Below the pieces are notes generated by a model. The model had not been told where the DNA came from. It ran no database searches and was given only the letters and a program-made list of their open reading frames with translations. A stretch of 6,477 bases of DNA. Origin: Clostridiaceae bacterium. GTDB lineage: Bacteria > Bacillota > Clostridia > Oscillospirales > Acutalibacteraceae. The position numbers and the translations under genes were made by a program. The stretch is from positions 1-6,477 of the forward strand of contig JAEDML010000073.1 of the NCBI GenBank assembly GCA_016303035.1, read 5' to 3'. Shown one piece after another: positions 1-5,770 of this stretch (the stretch's first letter is position 1; each line of letters opens with the position of its first letter).

Positions 1-2
1 CT

Positions 3-31
3 TTGACTTTCATTTTGATGTATGTTATTAT
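3..31 (+). promoter_or_regulatory. Predicted sigma-A-type promoter of the yfcE-like gene
   Basis: A -35 box TTGACT lies at 3-8 and a -10 box TATTAT at 26-31, separated by exactly 17 bp. A TGT extension sits directly before the -10. The predicted transcription start is near 38, which leaves a leader of under 20 nt carrying only the ribosome binding site. The match is by eye, but both boxes and the spacing are close to consensus. It also shows that the ATG at 22 lies inside the promoter and is unlikely to be a start codon. Confidence 0.7.
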
Positions 32-54
32 TTAGAGGAAAGGAAGCTGACTTT

Positions 55-600
55 ATGAAATTACTTATTGCGTCTGACATACACGGCTCGGCTCTTCACT
101 GCGAAAAGCTGTTTGATACGGCGGAAAAAGAGGGTTTTGACCGCATACTGTTGCTCGGCGATTTGCTATACCACGGTCCGAGAAATGACCTGCCCGAAGG
201 ATACGACCCCAAAAAGGTCATTGATATTCTTAACGGCTATAAGGATAAAATTTTCTGTGTCCGCGGCAACTGTGAAGCTGAGGTAGACCAAATGGTGTTA
301 AAATTTCCCGTTATGGCGGATTACGCGCTTATACCGACCGACAAAAATATAATATTTGCAACCCACGGCCATATATACAACGAAAATACTCCTCCATCAC
401 TTCAGGACGGTGACATACTGCTTAACGGACATACGCATATACCGAAATGCACCCGTTACGGTAATTTTGTATACCTGAACCCCGGTTCTGTATCAATACC
501 TAAGGAGGACAGCCCGCACAGCTTTATGACGTTTGACGGCAAAACATTTTTATGGAAAGATATTAAAGACGGAAGAGTATATTCGGAATATGAATTGTGA
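55..600 (+). CDS. yfcE: YfcE-type metallophosphodiesterase
   Basis: This 181-residue protein belongs to the calcineurin-like metallophosphoesterase superfamily, YfcE/MJ0936 branch. Family members are small cytosolic, metal-dependent (often Mn) phosphodiesterases that cleave model phosphodiester substrates; the physiological substrate is generally unknown. All metal-site motifs are visible in order: D8-x-H10 in SDIHGS, GDLLYHGPRN with D36, GNCE with N72, H104 in ATHGH, and GHTH at 125-128, followed by the conserved LNPGS near 141-145. Length is close to E. coli YfcE (about 184 aa). I chose the ATG at 55 over the in-frame ATG at 22 because AAGGAAG at 40-46 is correctly spaced from 55, the protein then begins with the usual MKLLIASDIHG, and 22 lies within the predicted promoter. 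It appears to be transcribed alone and ends just before a hairpin terminator. Confidence 0.93.
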   Translation: MKLLIASDIHGSALHCEKLFDTAEKEGFDRILLLGDLLYHGPRNDLPEGYDPKKVIDILNGYKDKIFCVRGNCEAEVDQMVLKFPVMADYALIPTDKNIIFATHGHIYNENTPPSLQDGDILLNGHTHIPKCTRYGNFVYLNPGSVSIPKEDSPHSFMTFDGKTFLWKDIKDGRVYSEYEL

Positions 601-607
601 TAAAAAT

Positions 608-639
608 TTCACCGGCAGATTAAAAAATCTGCCGGTGAA
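608..639. terminator. Bidirectional intrinsic terminator between yfcE and sufB
   Basis: There is a perfect 14-bp inverted repeat: TTCACCGGCAGATT (608-621) and its complement at 626-639, with an AAAA loop. Read on the minus strand it is followed by ATTTTTA, a good U-tract, and it begins one base after the sufB stop codon. Read on the plus strand it is followed by a weaker TTTATTTT-containing tract and lies 8 nt after the yfcE stop. It probably ends both convergent transcripts. Confidence 0.88.
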
Positions 640-640
640 T

Positions 641-1558
641 TTATTTTAGGAATCCGTTTACAATCTGCTCTTCCGCCTGTTTTTCGGTAAGTCCCAGAGT
701 CATCAGTTTTATAAGCTGCTCGCCTGCGATTTTGCCGATTGCGGCTTCGTGGATAAGCGACGCGTCAATATTGTTCGCCGTCAAGGAAGGTACGGCGCTT
801 ACGCGGCCGTTATCCATTATTATCGCGTCGCACTCGGTATGACCCGTACAGAGGTTGTTGCCGTTAATTTCGGAAATAAACTCCTGTGAGGAATCTCCCT
901 TTGCAACCGAGCGCGAAACTACATTTGCGCTTGAATTTTTACCGTTAAGGTCAACGGTAAAATCGGTCTTTGCAAACTGTGTGCCGTGGGTGAGAATTTT
1001 TTCGTGAATCACAAGTGAAGCATTGCTTGACAGCACCGCTTTTGTAACCCGGTTTGTGGAATCAATGCCCTTTATCTGGCAGGTTTCCATTTCCATATGT
1101 CCGCCGTCGGCAATATTTACTATTGTGGTGGGATTCATTATTTTCTTTCCGCCGCCGCCACCCTCGCCGTAATGCTTTTCAATATATTTCACATTGGCGT
1201 TTTTGCCGACAAAAAAGGTATGAATACCGTCGTGACCCGATTCTTCGCCGCCGCAGTTGTGAATTCCGCAGCCTGCTACTATGGTAACATCGGCGCCGTC
1301 GCCTATAATAAAGTCGTTATAAACTAAATCGTTAAGTCCCGTTTCGCTTATAATCACGGGTATATGAACCGTCTCGCCCTTGGTTCCGGGGCGTATTATG
1401 ATATCAATACCCGGCTTGTCGGTCTTGGTTTTAATATCGACATTTTCCGTAACTCTGCGCTCGGCAAGGCTGCCGTTTGCACGGATATTAAACGCGCCGT
1501 CCGGCGTGCCGTCCATATCCGCTATTATTTTTAAAAGCTGTTTCTCGGTATCGTTCAC
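641..1558 (-). CDS. sufB: Short SufB/SufD-family Fe-S cluster scaffold protein (minimal SufB, SmsB-like)
   Basis: The 305-residue protein carries the SufBD beta-helix core. Its C-terminal signature (DASLIHEAAIGKI, 265-277) matches the conserved end of that core. It is far shorter than classical SufB (about 470 aa) or SufD (about 430 aa), but fits the short homologues that pair with SufC in many Clostridia and methanogens, described as a SUF-like minimal system. Cysteines lie at 97, 102, 160, 237 and 243. C243 (TECDA) and the HEAA glutamate at 271 align by eye with the essential SufB cysteine and glutamate near its C-terminus, so it looks SufB-like rather than SufD-like. A glycine-rich loop occupies 131-137. 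Expected role: cytosolic scaffold on which a cluster is built with SufC. The start is GTG at 1558, overlapping the sufC TGA by 4 nt (GTGA), with AGGAGGC at 1565-1571 upstream. No desulfurase or sufU is present in the window. Confidence 0.9.
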   Translation of the reverse strand: MNDTEKQLLKIIADMDGTPDGAFNIRANGSLAERRVTENVDIKTKTDKPGIDIIIRPGTKGETVHIPVIISETGLNDLVYNDFIIGDGADVTIVAGCGIHNCGGEESGHDGIHTFFVGKNANVKYIEKHYGEGGGGGKKIMNPTTIVNIADGGHMEMETCQIKGIDSTNRVTKAVLSSNASLVIHEKILTHGTQFAKTDFTVDLNGKNSSANVVSRSVAKGDSSQEFISEINGNNLCTGHTECDAIIMDNGRVSAVPSLTANNIDASLIHEAAIGKIAGEQLIKLMTLGLTEKQAEEQIVNGFLK

Positions 1559-2295
1559 TTTTTAGCCTCCTTTATGCTGTCCGTAAGCACCCTGCATGCA
1601 GAGGCGGCAGTATCAAGAAGCTCGGGAAGAATTTTATCCCTTGTACCGTCGTCCTTGATTTTACCGTCCGACACGACAATAATTCGGTCGGCAATATTAA
1701 GAATACGCTCCTGATGCGAAATTATGATTATCGAACCGCCGAGACTGCTGCGCATTTTTTCAAATACGTTAATAAGATTGTTAAAGCTCCAAAGATCTAT
1801 ACCTGCCTCCGGCTCGTCAAACAGAGAAACCTTTGTCCCGCGGGCAAGCACGGTTGCGATTTCTATGCGTTTAAGCTCGCCGCCCGAAAGGGAGGCGTTA
1901 ACCTCACGGTTTATATAATCCCTTGCGCAAAGCCCGACCTGTGAAAGATAGTCGCAGGCTTCGTTTATGCTGATTTCCTTGCCCGAAGCGAGACTGATTA
2001 AATCGTGAACGGTAATCCCTTTAAAACGCACAGGCTGCTGGAAGGCAAAGCTGATACCTTTTTTGGCGCGGTCGGTTACCGAAAGATTTGTAATATCCTC
2101 GCCGTCGAGCAGTATTTTTCCTGCGGTAGGTCTATTTATTCCCGAAATGATTTTTGCAAGTGTGGATTTGCCGCCGCCGTTAGGTCCCGTTATTACCGTA
2201 AAGCCGTCGTCTATACTAAGGCTTATGTCTTTTATAATCTCTTTTTCGCCGTTTTCTCCCCCGGCGCTGAAAGAAATATTTACAAGCTCTAACAT
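1555..2295 (-). CDS. sufC: Fe-S cluster assembly ATPase SufC
   Basis: This 246-residue cytosolic ABC-type ATPase is of normal SufC length. It powers conformational change in the SufB(D) scaffold during Fe-S cluster assembly and has no membrane segments. Visible motifs: Walker A GPNGGGKST (37-45), Q-loop around Q86-Q87, ABC signature LSGGELKR (136-143), Walker B ending in D160-E161, D-loop AGID (164-167) and H-loop His194 in SHQ. The signature followed by KR and the absence of a transporter partner separate SufC from ordinary importer ATPases. It is first in a two-gene operon and overlaps the sufB start by 4 nt, implying coupled translation and near-equal expression. The ATG at 2295 has a strong GGAGG at 2301-2305. 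Its promoter and a palindromic candidate operator lie directly upstream. Confidence 0.94.
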   Translation of the reverse strand: MLELVNISFSAGGENGEKEIIKDISLSIDDGFTVITGPNGGGKSTLAKIISGINRPTAGKILLDGEDITNLSVTDRAKKGISFAFQQPVRFKGITVHDLISLASGKEISINEACDYLSQVGLCARDYINREVNASLSGGELKRIEIATVLARGTKVSLFDEPEAGIDLWSFNNLINVFEKMRSSLGGSIIIISHQERILNIADRIIVVSDGKIKDDGTRDKILPELLDTAASACRVLTDSIKEAKK

Positions 2296-2309
2296 TATTT
2301 CCTCCGAAA

Positions 2310-2323
2310 TTACAAATTTGTAA
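2310..2323. promoter_or_regulatory. Perfect 14-bp palindrome, candidate operator of sufCB
   Basis: TTACAAATTTGTAA is its own reverse complement. It sits between the predicted suf -10 box and the sufC ribosome binding site, covering the predicted transcription start. That position is typical of a repressor site. The palindrome is seen directly; operator function and the regulator (perhaps an Fe-S or iron sensor) are inferred, and no regulator gene is in the window. Confidence 0.45.
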
Positions 2324-2328
2324 ATATT

Positions 2329-2357
2329 ATGATACCTTTTTTTCTAATAAAAAGCAA
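2329..2357 (-). promoter_or_regulatory. Predicted sigma-A-type promoter of sufCB
   Basis: On the minus strand, a -35 box TTGCTT lies at 2357-2352 and a -10 box TATCAT at 2334-2329, with a 17-bp AT-rich spacer. The predicted start is near 2322, giving a leader of about 27 nt before the sufC ATG. The match was made by eye. Confidence 0.6.
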
Positions 2358-2376
2358 TACTTTTATCAGATAATAT

Positions 2377-2405
2377 TTGCCAGGAGACAAGTTTTATGCT
2401 ACAAT
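2377..2405 (+). promoter_or_regulatory. Predicted sigma-A-type promoter of tex
   Basis: A -35 box TTGCCA lies at 2377-2382 and a -10 box TACAAT at 2400-2405, with a 17-bp spacer and a TGC extended -10 element at 2397-2399. The predicted start is near 2412, about 23 nt before the tex ATG. GGAGGG at 2424-2429 is the ribosome binding site. The -35 boxes of the suf and tex promoters are back to back, 19 bp apart. Confidence 0.65.
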
Positions 2406-2414
2406 CGTATTGTA
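2400..2414. repeat. Short inverted repeat overlapping the tex -10 box
   Basis: TACAAT-CGT-ATTGTA is an inverted repeat with 6-bp arms and a 3-bp centre. One arm is the tex -10 box itself. It could be an operator, but such a short AT-rich repeat may well be chance. Confidence 0.3.
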
Positions 2415-2434
2415 TTTTTTAACGGAGGGACTAA

Positions 2435-4603
2435 ATGGACATTATTAAAACGCTTACCGAAGAGTTTTCACTTAAAGCTTTTCAGGTGGAAAACGCGGTT
2501 AAGCTTATTGACGACGGCAATACGATTCCCTTTATTGCGCGCTACCGCAAGGAGGCTACCGGCTCGCTTGACGATCAGGTCCTGCGCGAGCTTTACGAGC
2601 GGCTTTGCTACCTGCGTAATATGGACGAAACGCGTGAAAAAATCAAGACGGCTATCAAAGAACAAGGCGCGCTTAACGAAGTACTTTTAGAAAAAATCGA
2701 TTCTGCCTGCACGCTTACCGAGCTTGACGATATATACCGTCCCTACAAAAAGAAGCGCAAAACCCGTGCTTCTGTCGCAAAGGAAAAGGGATTAAAGCCT
2801 CTTGCCGATTTGCTTTACGAGCAGGCGCCCGACTGCCCCGACCCTTTAACCGCCGCCGCAGAATACATAAATGAAGAGCTTTCGGTAGGAAGCGCAGAGG
2901 ACGCGCTTAACGGTGCAAAGGACATTATTGCCGAAATTATATCGGACGACGCGGAGGTCCGACGCAGAATAAGGTTTGTCTGTGCGGCGCACGGTATAAT
3001 TAGCGTAAAAGCAACATCGGAGGACGCCGGAGTTTACGATATGTACAAGGATTATTCCGAGCCGATTTCCAAAATCGCCGACCACAGAATACTCGCAATA
3101 AACCGCGGCGAAAAAGAGGGCGTATTAAAGGTCGGCATAGATTTTGACCGCGGCAAAGCGATGTTTATAATAGGAAAAACTCATATAAAGGAAGGCTCTG
3201 CCGCTACCGAAACGGTAAGAAGCGCCGCGGAGGACGCCTACACCCGTCTTATTTTCCCCTCAATAGAGCGTGAAATCAGGTCAGAACTGACCGAACGCGC
3301 AAGCAACTCCGCAATAAAGGTTTTCTCCTCTAATTTAAAGCAACTGCTTATGCAGCCGCCCGTAAAAAATGCGGTTACAATAGGTCTTGACCCCGGCTAC
3401 CGCACCGGTTGCAAGGTTGCCGTTATCGACGGCACCGGAAAAGTGCTTGATACCGGAGTTATCTACCCTGCTCCGCCGCACAGCAAGACCGAAGAAGCCA
3501 AGAAGATAATAAAAAACATGGTCAAAAAATACGGTGTTAGGATTTTTGCAATAGGAAACGGAACGGCCAGCCACGAAACCGAGGTCTTTGCCGCCGAGGT
3601 TATCCGCGAGCTTGACTGCGGTATTTCATATATGGTGGTAAGCGAAGCAGGCGCAAGCGTCTATTCCGCTTCCAAAACCGCAGCCGAGGAATTTCCCGAA
3701 TACGATGTATCGCTGCGCAGCGCAGTTTCGATTGCAAGGCGGCTTCAGGACCCGCTTGCCGAGCTTGTAAAGATTGACCCGAAAGCAATAGGCGTCGGGC
3801 AGTACCAGCACGATATGCCGCCTTCACAGCTTAGCACGGCTCTCACAGGGGTTGTGGAAGCCTGTGTAAACTCGGTCGGCGTTGACCTTAATACCGCCTC
3901 GGTTCAGCTTCTGTCCTGCGTTTCGGGGCTTGGACCCGCACTTGCGAAAAATATAGTATCCTACCGTGAGGAAAACGGAAAATTTACCTTACGCACACAG
4001 CTTAAAAAGGTATCTAAATTAGGTCCGAAGGCATTTGAGCAGTGCGCAGGCTTCCTGAGAATTTCGGACGGCAAAAACTTGCTTGACAACACCGGCGTAC
4101 ACCCCGAAAGCTATCCTGCCGCCGAAAGGCTTTTAAATTTATGCGGTTACACCGACGACGATGTTAAATGCGGACGCGTAGCGGAGCTTGAAGCACGCAT
4201 TTACGAAAAAGGCGAAACTGCCGTTGCAAATGAGCTGGGAATCGGCGTTCCGACGCTTATTGACATAGCAAAGGAGCTTATGCGCCCCGGCAGAGACCCT
4301 CGCGACGAGCTTCCGCCTCCGCTTTTGAGACACGACATTATGTCGATTGAGGATTTAAAACCGGGTATGCAGCTTACGGGAACGGTGCGTAACGTTATTG
4401 ATTTCGGAGCGTTTGTAGACATCGGCGTTCATCAGGACGGACTTGTTCACATTTCACAGATAACCGACCGTTTTATAAAGCACCCGAGCGAGGTGCTTAA
4501 GGTGGGCGACATTGTAAAGGTATGGGTAATATCCTGCGAGCCTGCAAAAAACAGAATTTCACTTACAATGAGAAAAGAGAAGATATTTAATGAAAAAGAA
4601 TAA
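2435..4603 (+). CDS. tex: Tex-family RNA-binding transcription accessory protein
   Basis: This 722-residue protein is collinear with Tex (YhgF in E. coli, YdcI in B. subtilis), a cytosolic nucleic-acid-binding factor linked to transcription and the bacterial relative of eukaryotic Spt6. Domains in order: N-terminal helical Tex region (about 1-310, including ARYRKEATGSLDD and DDIYRPYKKKRKTRA); YqgF/RNase H-like domain (about 315-440) starting at GLDPGYRTG with D319 and containing GNGTASHE (374-381); helix-hairpin-helix region (about 486-545, SGLGPALAKNIV and KLGPKAFEQCAGFLRI); and a C-terminal S1 RNA-binding domain (about 640-712, GTVRNVIDFGAFVDIG). Length is within the family range (roughly 715-785). 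The ATG at 2435 follows GGAGGG at 2424-2429 and its own promoter. Its last 14 nt overlap the next gene, so the two are probably co-transcribed. The exact cellular role of Tex in Clostridia is not settled. Confidence 0.96.
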   Translation: MDIIKTLTEEFSLKAFQVENAVKLIDDGNTIPFIARYRKEATGSLDDQVLRELYERLCYLRNMDETREKIKTAIKEQGALNEVLLEKIDSACTLTELDDIYRPYKKKRKTRASVAKEKGLKPLADLLYEQAPDCPDPLTAAAEYINEELSVGSAEDALNGAKDIIAEIISDDAEVRRRIRFVCAAHGIISVKATSEDAGVYDMYKDYSEPISKIADHRILAINRGEKEGVLKVGIDFDRGKAMFIIGKTHIKEGSAATETVRSAAEDAYTRLIFPSIEREIRSELTERASNSAIKVFSSNLKQLLMQPPVKNAVTIGLDPGYRTGCKVAVIDGTGKVLDTGVIYPAPPHSKTEEAKKIIKNMVKKYGVRIFAIGNGTASHETEVFAAEVIRELDCGISYMVVSEAGASVYSASKTAAEEFPEYDVSLRSAVSIARRLQDPLAELVKIDPKAIGVGQYQHDMPPSQLSTALTGVVEACVNSVGVDLNTASVQLLSCVSGLGPALAKNIVSYREENGKFTLRTQLKKVSKLGPKAFEQCAGFLRISDGKNLLDNTGVHPESYPAAERLLNLCGYTDDDVKCGRVAELEARIYEKGETAVANELGIGVPTLIDIAKELMRPGRDPRDELPPPLLRHDIMSIEDLKPGMQLTGTVRNVIDFGAFVDIGVHQDGLVHISQITDRFIKHPSEVLKVGDIVKVWVISCEPAKNRISLTMRKEKIFNEKE

Positions 4604-5513
4604 CATTAAGGGAAGCCTGATACTCTGCACGGCGGCGCTTATTTGGGGGCTTGCCTTTTCCGCGCAGAGCGCCGCGGCAAAATACCTCGGCTCCTTCACA
4701 ATAAACTTTCTGCGCTCGGTAATAGGAGCGGTATTTCTTTTCGTATTTATAAAAATAAAGGATTTTAAATCTAAGACTCCTTTTTTGCCGAGCGATAAAA
4801 ACGGCAGAGCGAACCTGATTAAGGGCGGCGTAATCTGCGGAACCGCGCTTGCGGTTGCCGCAAATCTTCAGCAATTCGGAATCGGTGCTTTCCCGAACGG
4901 TGTTGCAAGCGAAGCAAGAGCCGGTTTTATAACGGCGCTTTATGTCATACTTGTTCCTATTGCCACGGCTTTTTCCGGCAAAAAAATCGACCTTGCGGTT
5001 TGGGCAGGCGTTATTATTGCCATTTGCGGAATATATATGCTCTGCTTTTCCGGCGGTTTCTCGGGAATCTACACGGGAGATATACTGCTGTTTTTGTGCG
5101 CCGTCAGCTTTACCGTTCACATTCTTACGGTTGACCGTTTGGGCGCCGGCGTTGACGGTGTTAAGCTTTCCTGCATTCAGTTTGCGGTCTGCGGAATAAT
5201 CTCCGGCGTGCTTGCATCTATATTCGAAACGGTGCGTATAAGCGATATTATGAGCGCTTTGCCGTCACTTCTTTATATAGGCATAATGTCAAGCGGAGTT
5301 GCATATACCCTGCAAATCGTGGGTCAAAAATATGCTGAGCCTCCCGTCGCTTCAATTTCAATGAGTCTTGAAAGCGTTTTCGCGGCTTTGGGCGGATGGC
5401 TGGTTTTCGGCAACCGACTTTCAGTGAGAGAAATATGCGGTTGCGCACTTGTTTTTGCGGCGATAATCCTGGCTCAGCTTCCGCAATTCAAAAACCGAAA
5501 AAAGGCGGTTTAA
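4590..5513 (+). CDS. EamA/DMT-superfamily transporter
   Basis: The 307-residue inner-membrane protein has the ten-helix, two-EamA-repeat layout of drug/metabolite transporters. Hydrophobic segments fall at about 8-26, 36-54, 76-94, 111-128, 134-152, 162-180, 192-212, 223-243, 250-275 and 281-297, with a lysine/arginine-rich C-terminal tail (301-307). Typical family stretches are AALIWGLAFSAQ near the N-terminus (start of repeat one) and PPVASISMSLESVFAALGG (251-269) in repeat two. Members export or import amino acids, metabolites or small toxic compounds, but the sequence does not reveal the substrate. The start lies inside tex in another frame, with only a modest GAGAAG at 4577-4582, which suggests translation coupled to tex. 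A hairpin terminator follows the stop. No signal peptide other than the first membrane helix is seen. Confidence 0.92.
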   Translation: MKKNNIKGSLILCTAALIWGLAFSAQSAAAKYLGSFTINFLRSVIGAVFLFVFIKIKDFKSKTPFLPSDKNGRANLIKGGVICGTALAVAANLQQFGIGAFPNGVASEARAGFITALYVILVPIATAFSGKKIDLAVWAGVIIAICGIYMLCFSGGFSGIYTGDILLFLCAVSFTVHILTVDRLGAGVDGVKLSCIQFAVCGIISGVLASIFETVRISDIMSALPSLLYIGIMSSGVAYTLQIVGQKYAEPPVASISMSLESVFAALGGWLVFGNRLSVREICGCALVFAAIILAQLPQFKNRKKAV

Positions 5514-5517
5514 ATTT

Positions 5518-5549
5518 AATCCCCGATGCGAATAAAAGCATCGGGGATT
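5518..5549 (+). terminator. Intrinsic terminator of the tex-transporter operon
   Basis: A perfect 12-bp inverted repeat, AATCCCCGATGC (5518-5529) with its complement at 5538-5549, encloses an 8-nt loop and starts 4 nt after the transporter stop. The following tract is U-rich but interrupted (CGTTATAATATTATT), so termination may be incomplete. Confidence 0.75.
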
Positions 5550-5552
5550 CGT

Positions 5553-5558
5553 TATAAT
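5553..5558 (+). promoter_or_regulatory. Possible -10 box (TATAAT) of the small cysteine-rich gene
   Basis: A perfect TATAAT lies just past the terminator hairpin and about 48 nt before the small gene's ATG. No convincing -35 box is found 16-18 bp upstream, where the sequence is the hairpin loop. It may be a weak promoter, or simply part of the AT-rich terminator tail. Confidence 0.3.
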
Positions 5559-5564
5559 ATTATT

Positions 5565-5588
5565 AAAATCTGCTGAATCGCAAGCAGA
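5565..5588 (-). terminator. Possible weak terminator of radA
   Basis: Read on the minus strand, TCTGCT (5588-5583) and AGCAGA (5574-5569) form a 6-bp stem with an 8-nt loop, followed directly by TTTTAATAATATT. It lies about 135 nt beyond the radA stop, on the far side of the small plus-strand gene. The stem is short, so this is tentative. The stronger hairpin at 5518-5549 could serve as a backup. Confidence 0.35.
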
Positions 5589-5605
5589 AAAACAGGGGTT
5601 TTCAA

Positions 5606-5770
5606 ATGGGTATTATACAATGCGCGGCAAACTGTAAATATCAAAAGGACGGCTATTGCGGACTGGAAACCTGCTCTACCGTAAATTCGGTAGGCAATAT
5701 ATGTCCGCATTTTATAGAAAGGTCATCTGATAACCGAGATAGCCTCGGACAAGGTCCTGGCGCCGGTTAA
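5606..5770 (+). CDS. Small cysteine-rich protein (54 aa), putative metal-binding
   Basis: Translating from the ATG at 5606 gives a 54-residue protein beginning MGIIQCAANCKYQKDGYCGL. Cysteines lie at 6, 10, 18, 23 and 33 (C-x3-C-x7-C-x4-C-x9-C), followed by P34-H35-F36, a pattern suggesting a small zinc- or metal-binding fold. It resembles the roughly 45-55 aa cysteine-rich proteins of Clostridia that databases often label, without clear basis, as hydroxymyristoyl-ACP dehydratase; I would not transfer that name. AGGGG at 5594-5598 is 7 nt from the ATG. The cysteine core ends near residue 36. The last dozen residues (RDSLGQGPGAG region) are simple in composition, lie within the antisense 3' end of radA, and may be an extension caused by loss of an earlier stop. 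Function unknown. Confidence 0.72.
   Translation: MGIIQCAANCKYQKDGYCGLETCSTVNSVGNICPHFIERSSDNRDSLGQGPGAG

Noticed and set aside
22..54. In-frame upstream ATG giving an 11-residue N-terminal extension of the YfcE-like protein
   Set aside because: It overlaps the predicted -10 region, has no ribosome binding site, and the extension is absent from the family; the ATG at 55 has good spacing from AAGGAAG.
1054..1327. Plus-strand open frames opposite sufB
   Set aside because: They are short, overlap each other, have no family resemblance, and lie opposite the strongly conserved sufB gene.
641..1558. sufB as a truncated or decayed full-length SufB
   Set aside because: The reading frame is intact from the GTG coupled to sufC through to a stop right at the terminator, and the short length matches the minimal SufB type, so truncation is not needed.
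2296..2434. Riboswitch or attenuator in the sufC-tex intergenic region
   Set aside because: The 139 bp are filled by two promoters and two ribosome binding sites, with leaders under 30 nt; there is no room for a structured leader.
4587..5120. 177-codon open frame antisense to the transporter gene
   Set aside because: It is rich in Lys, Arg, Asn and Tyr, has no recognisable domain or plausible ribosome binding site, and lies wholly opposite a clear EamA-family gene; it is a codon-usage shadow.
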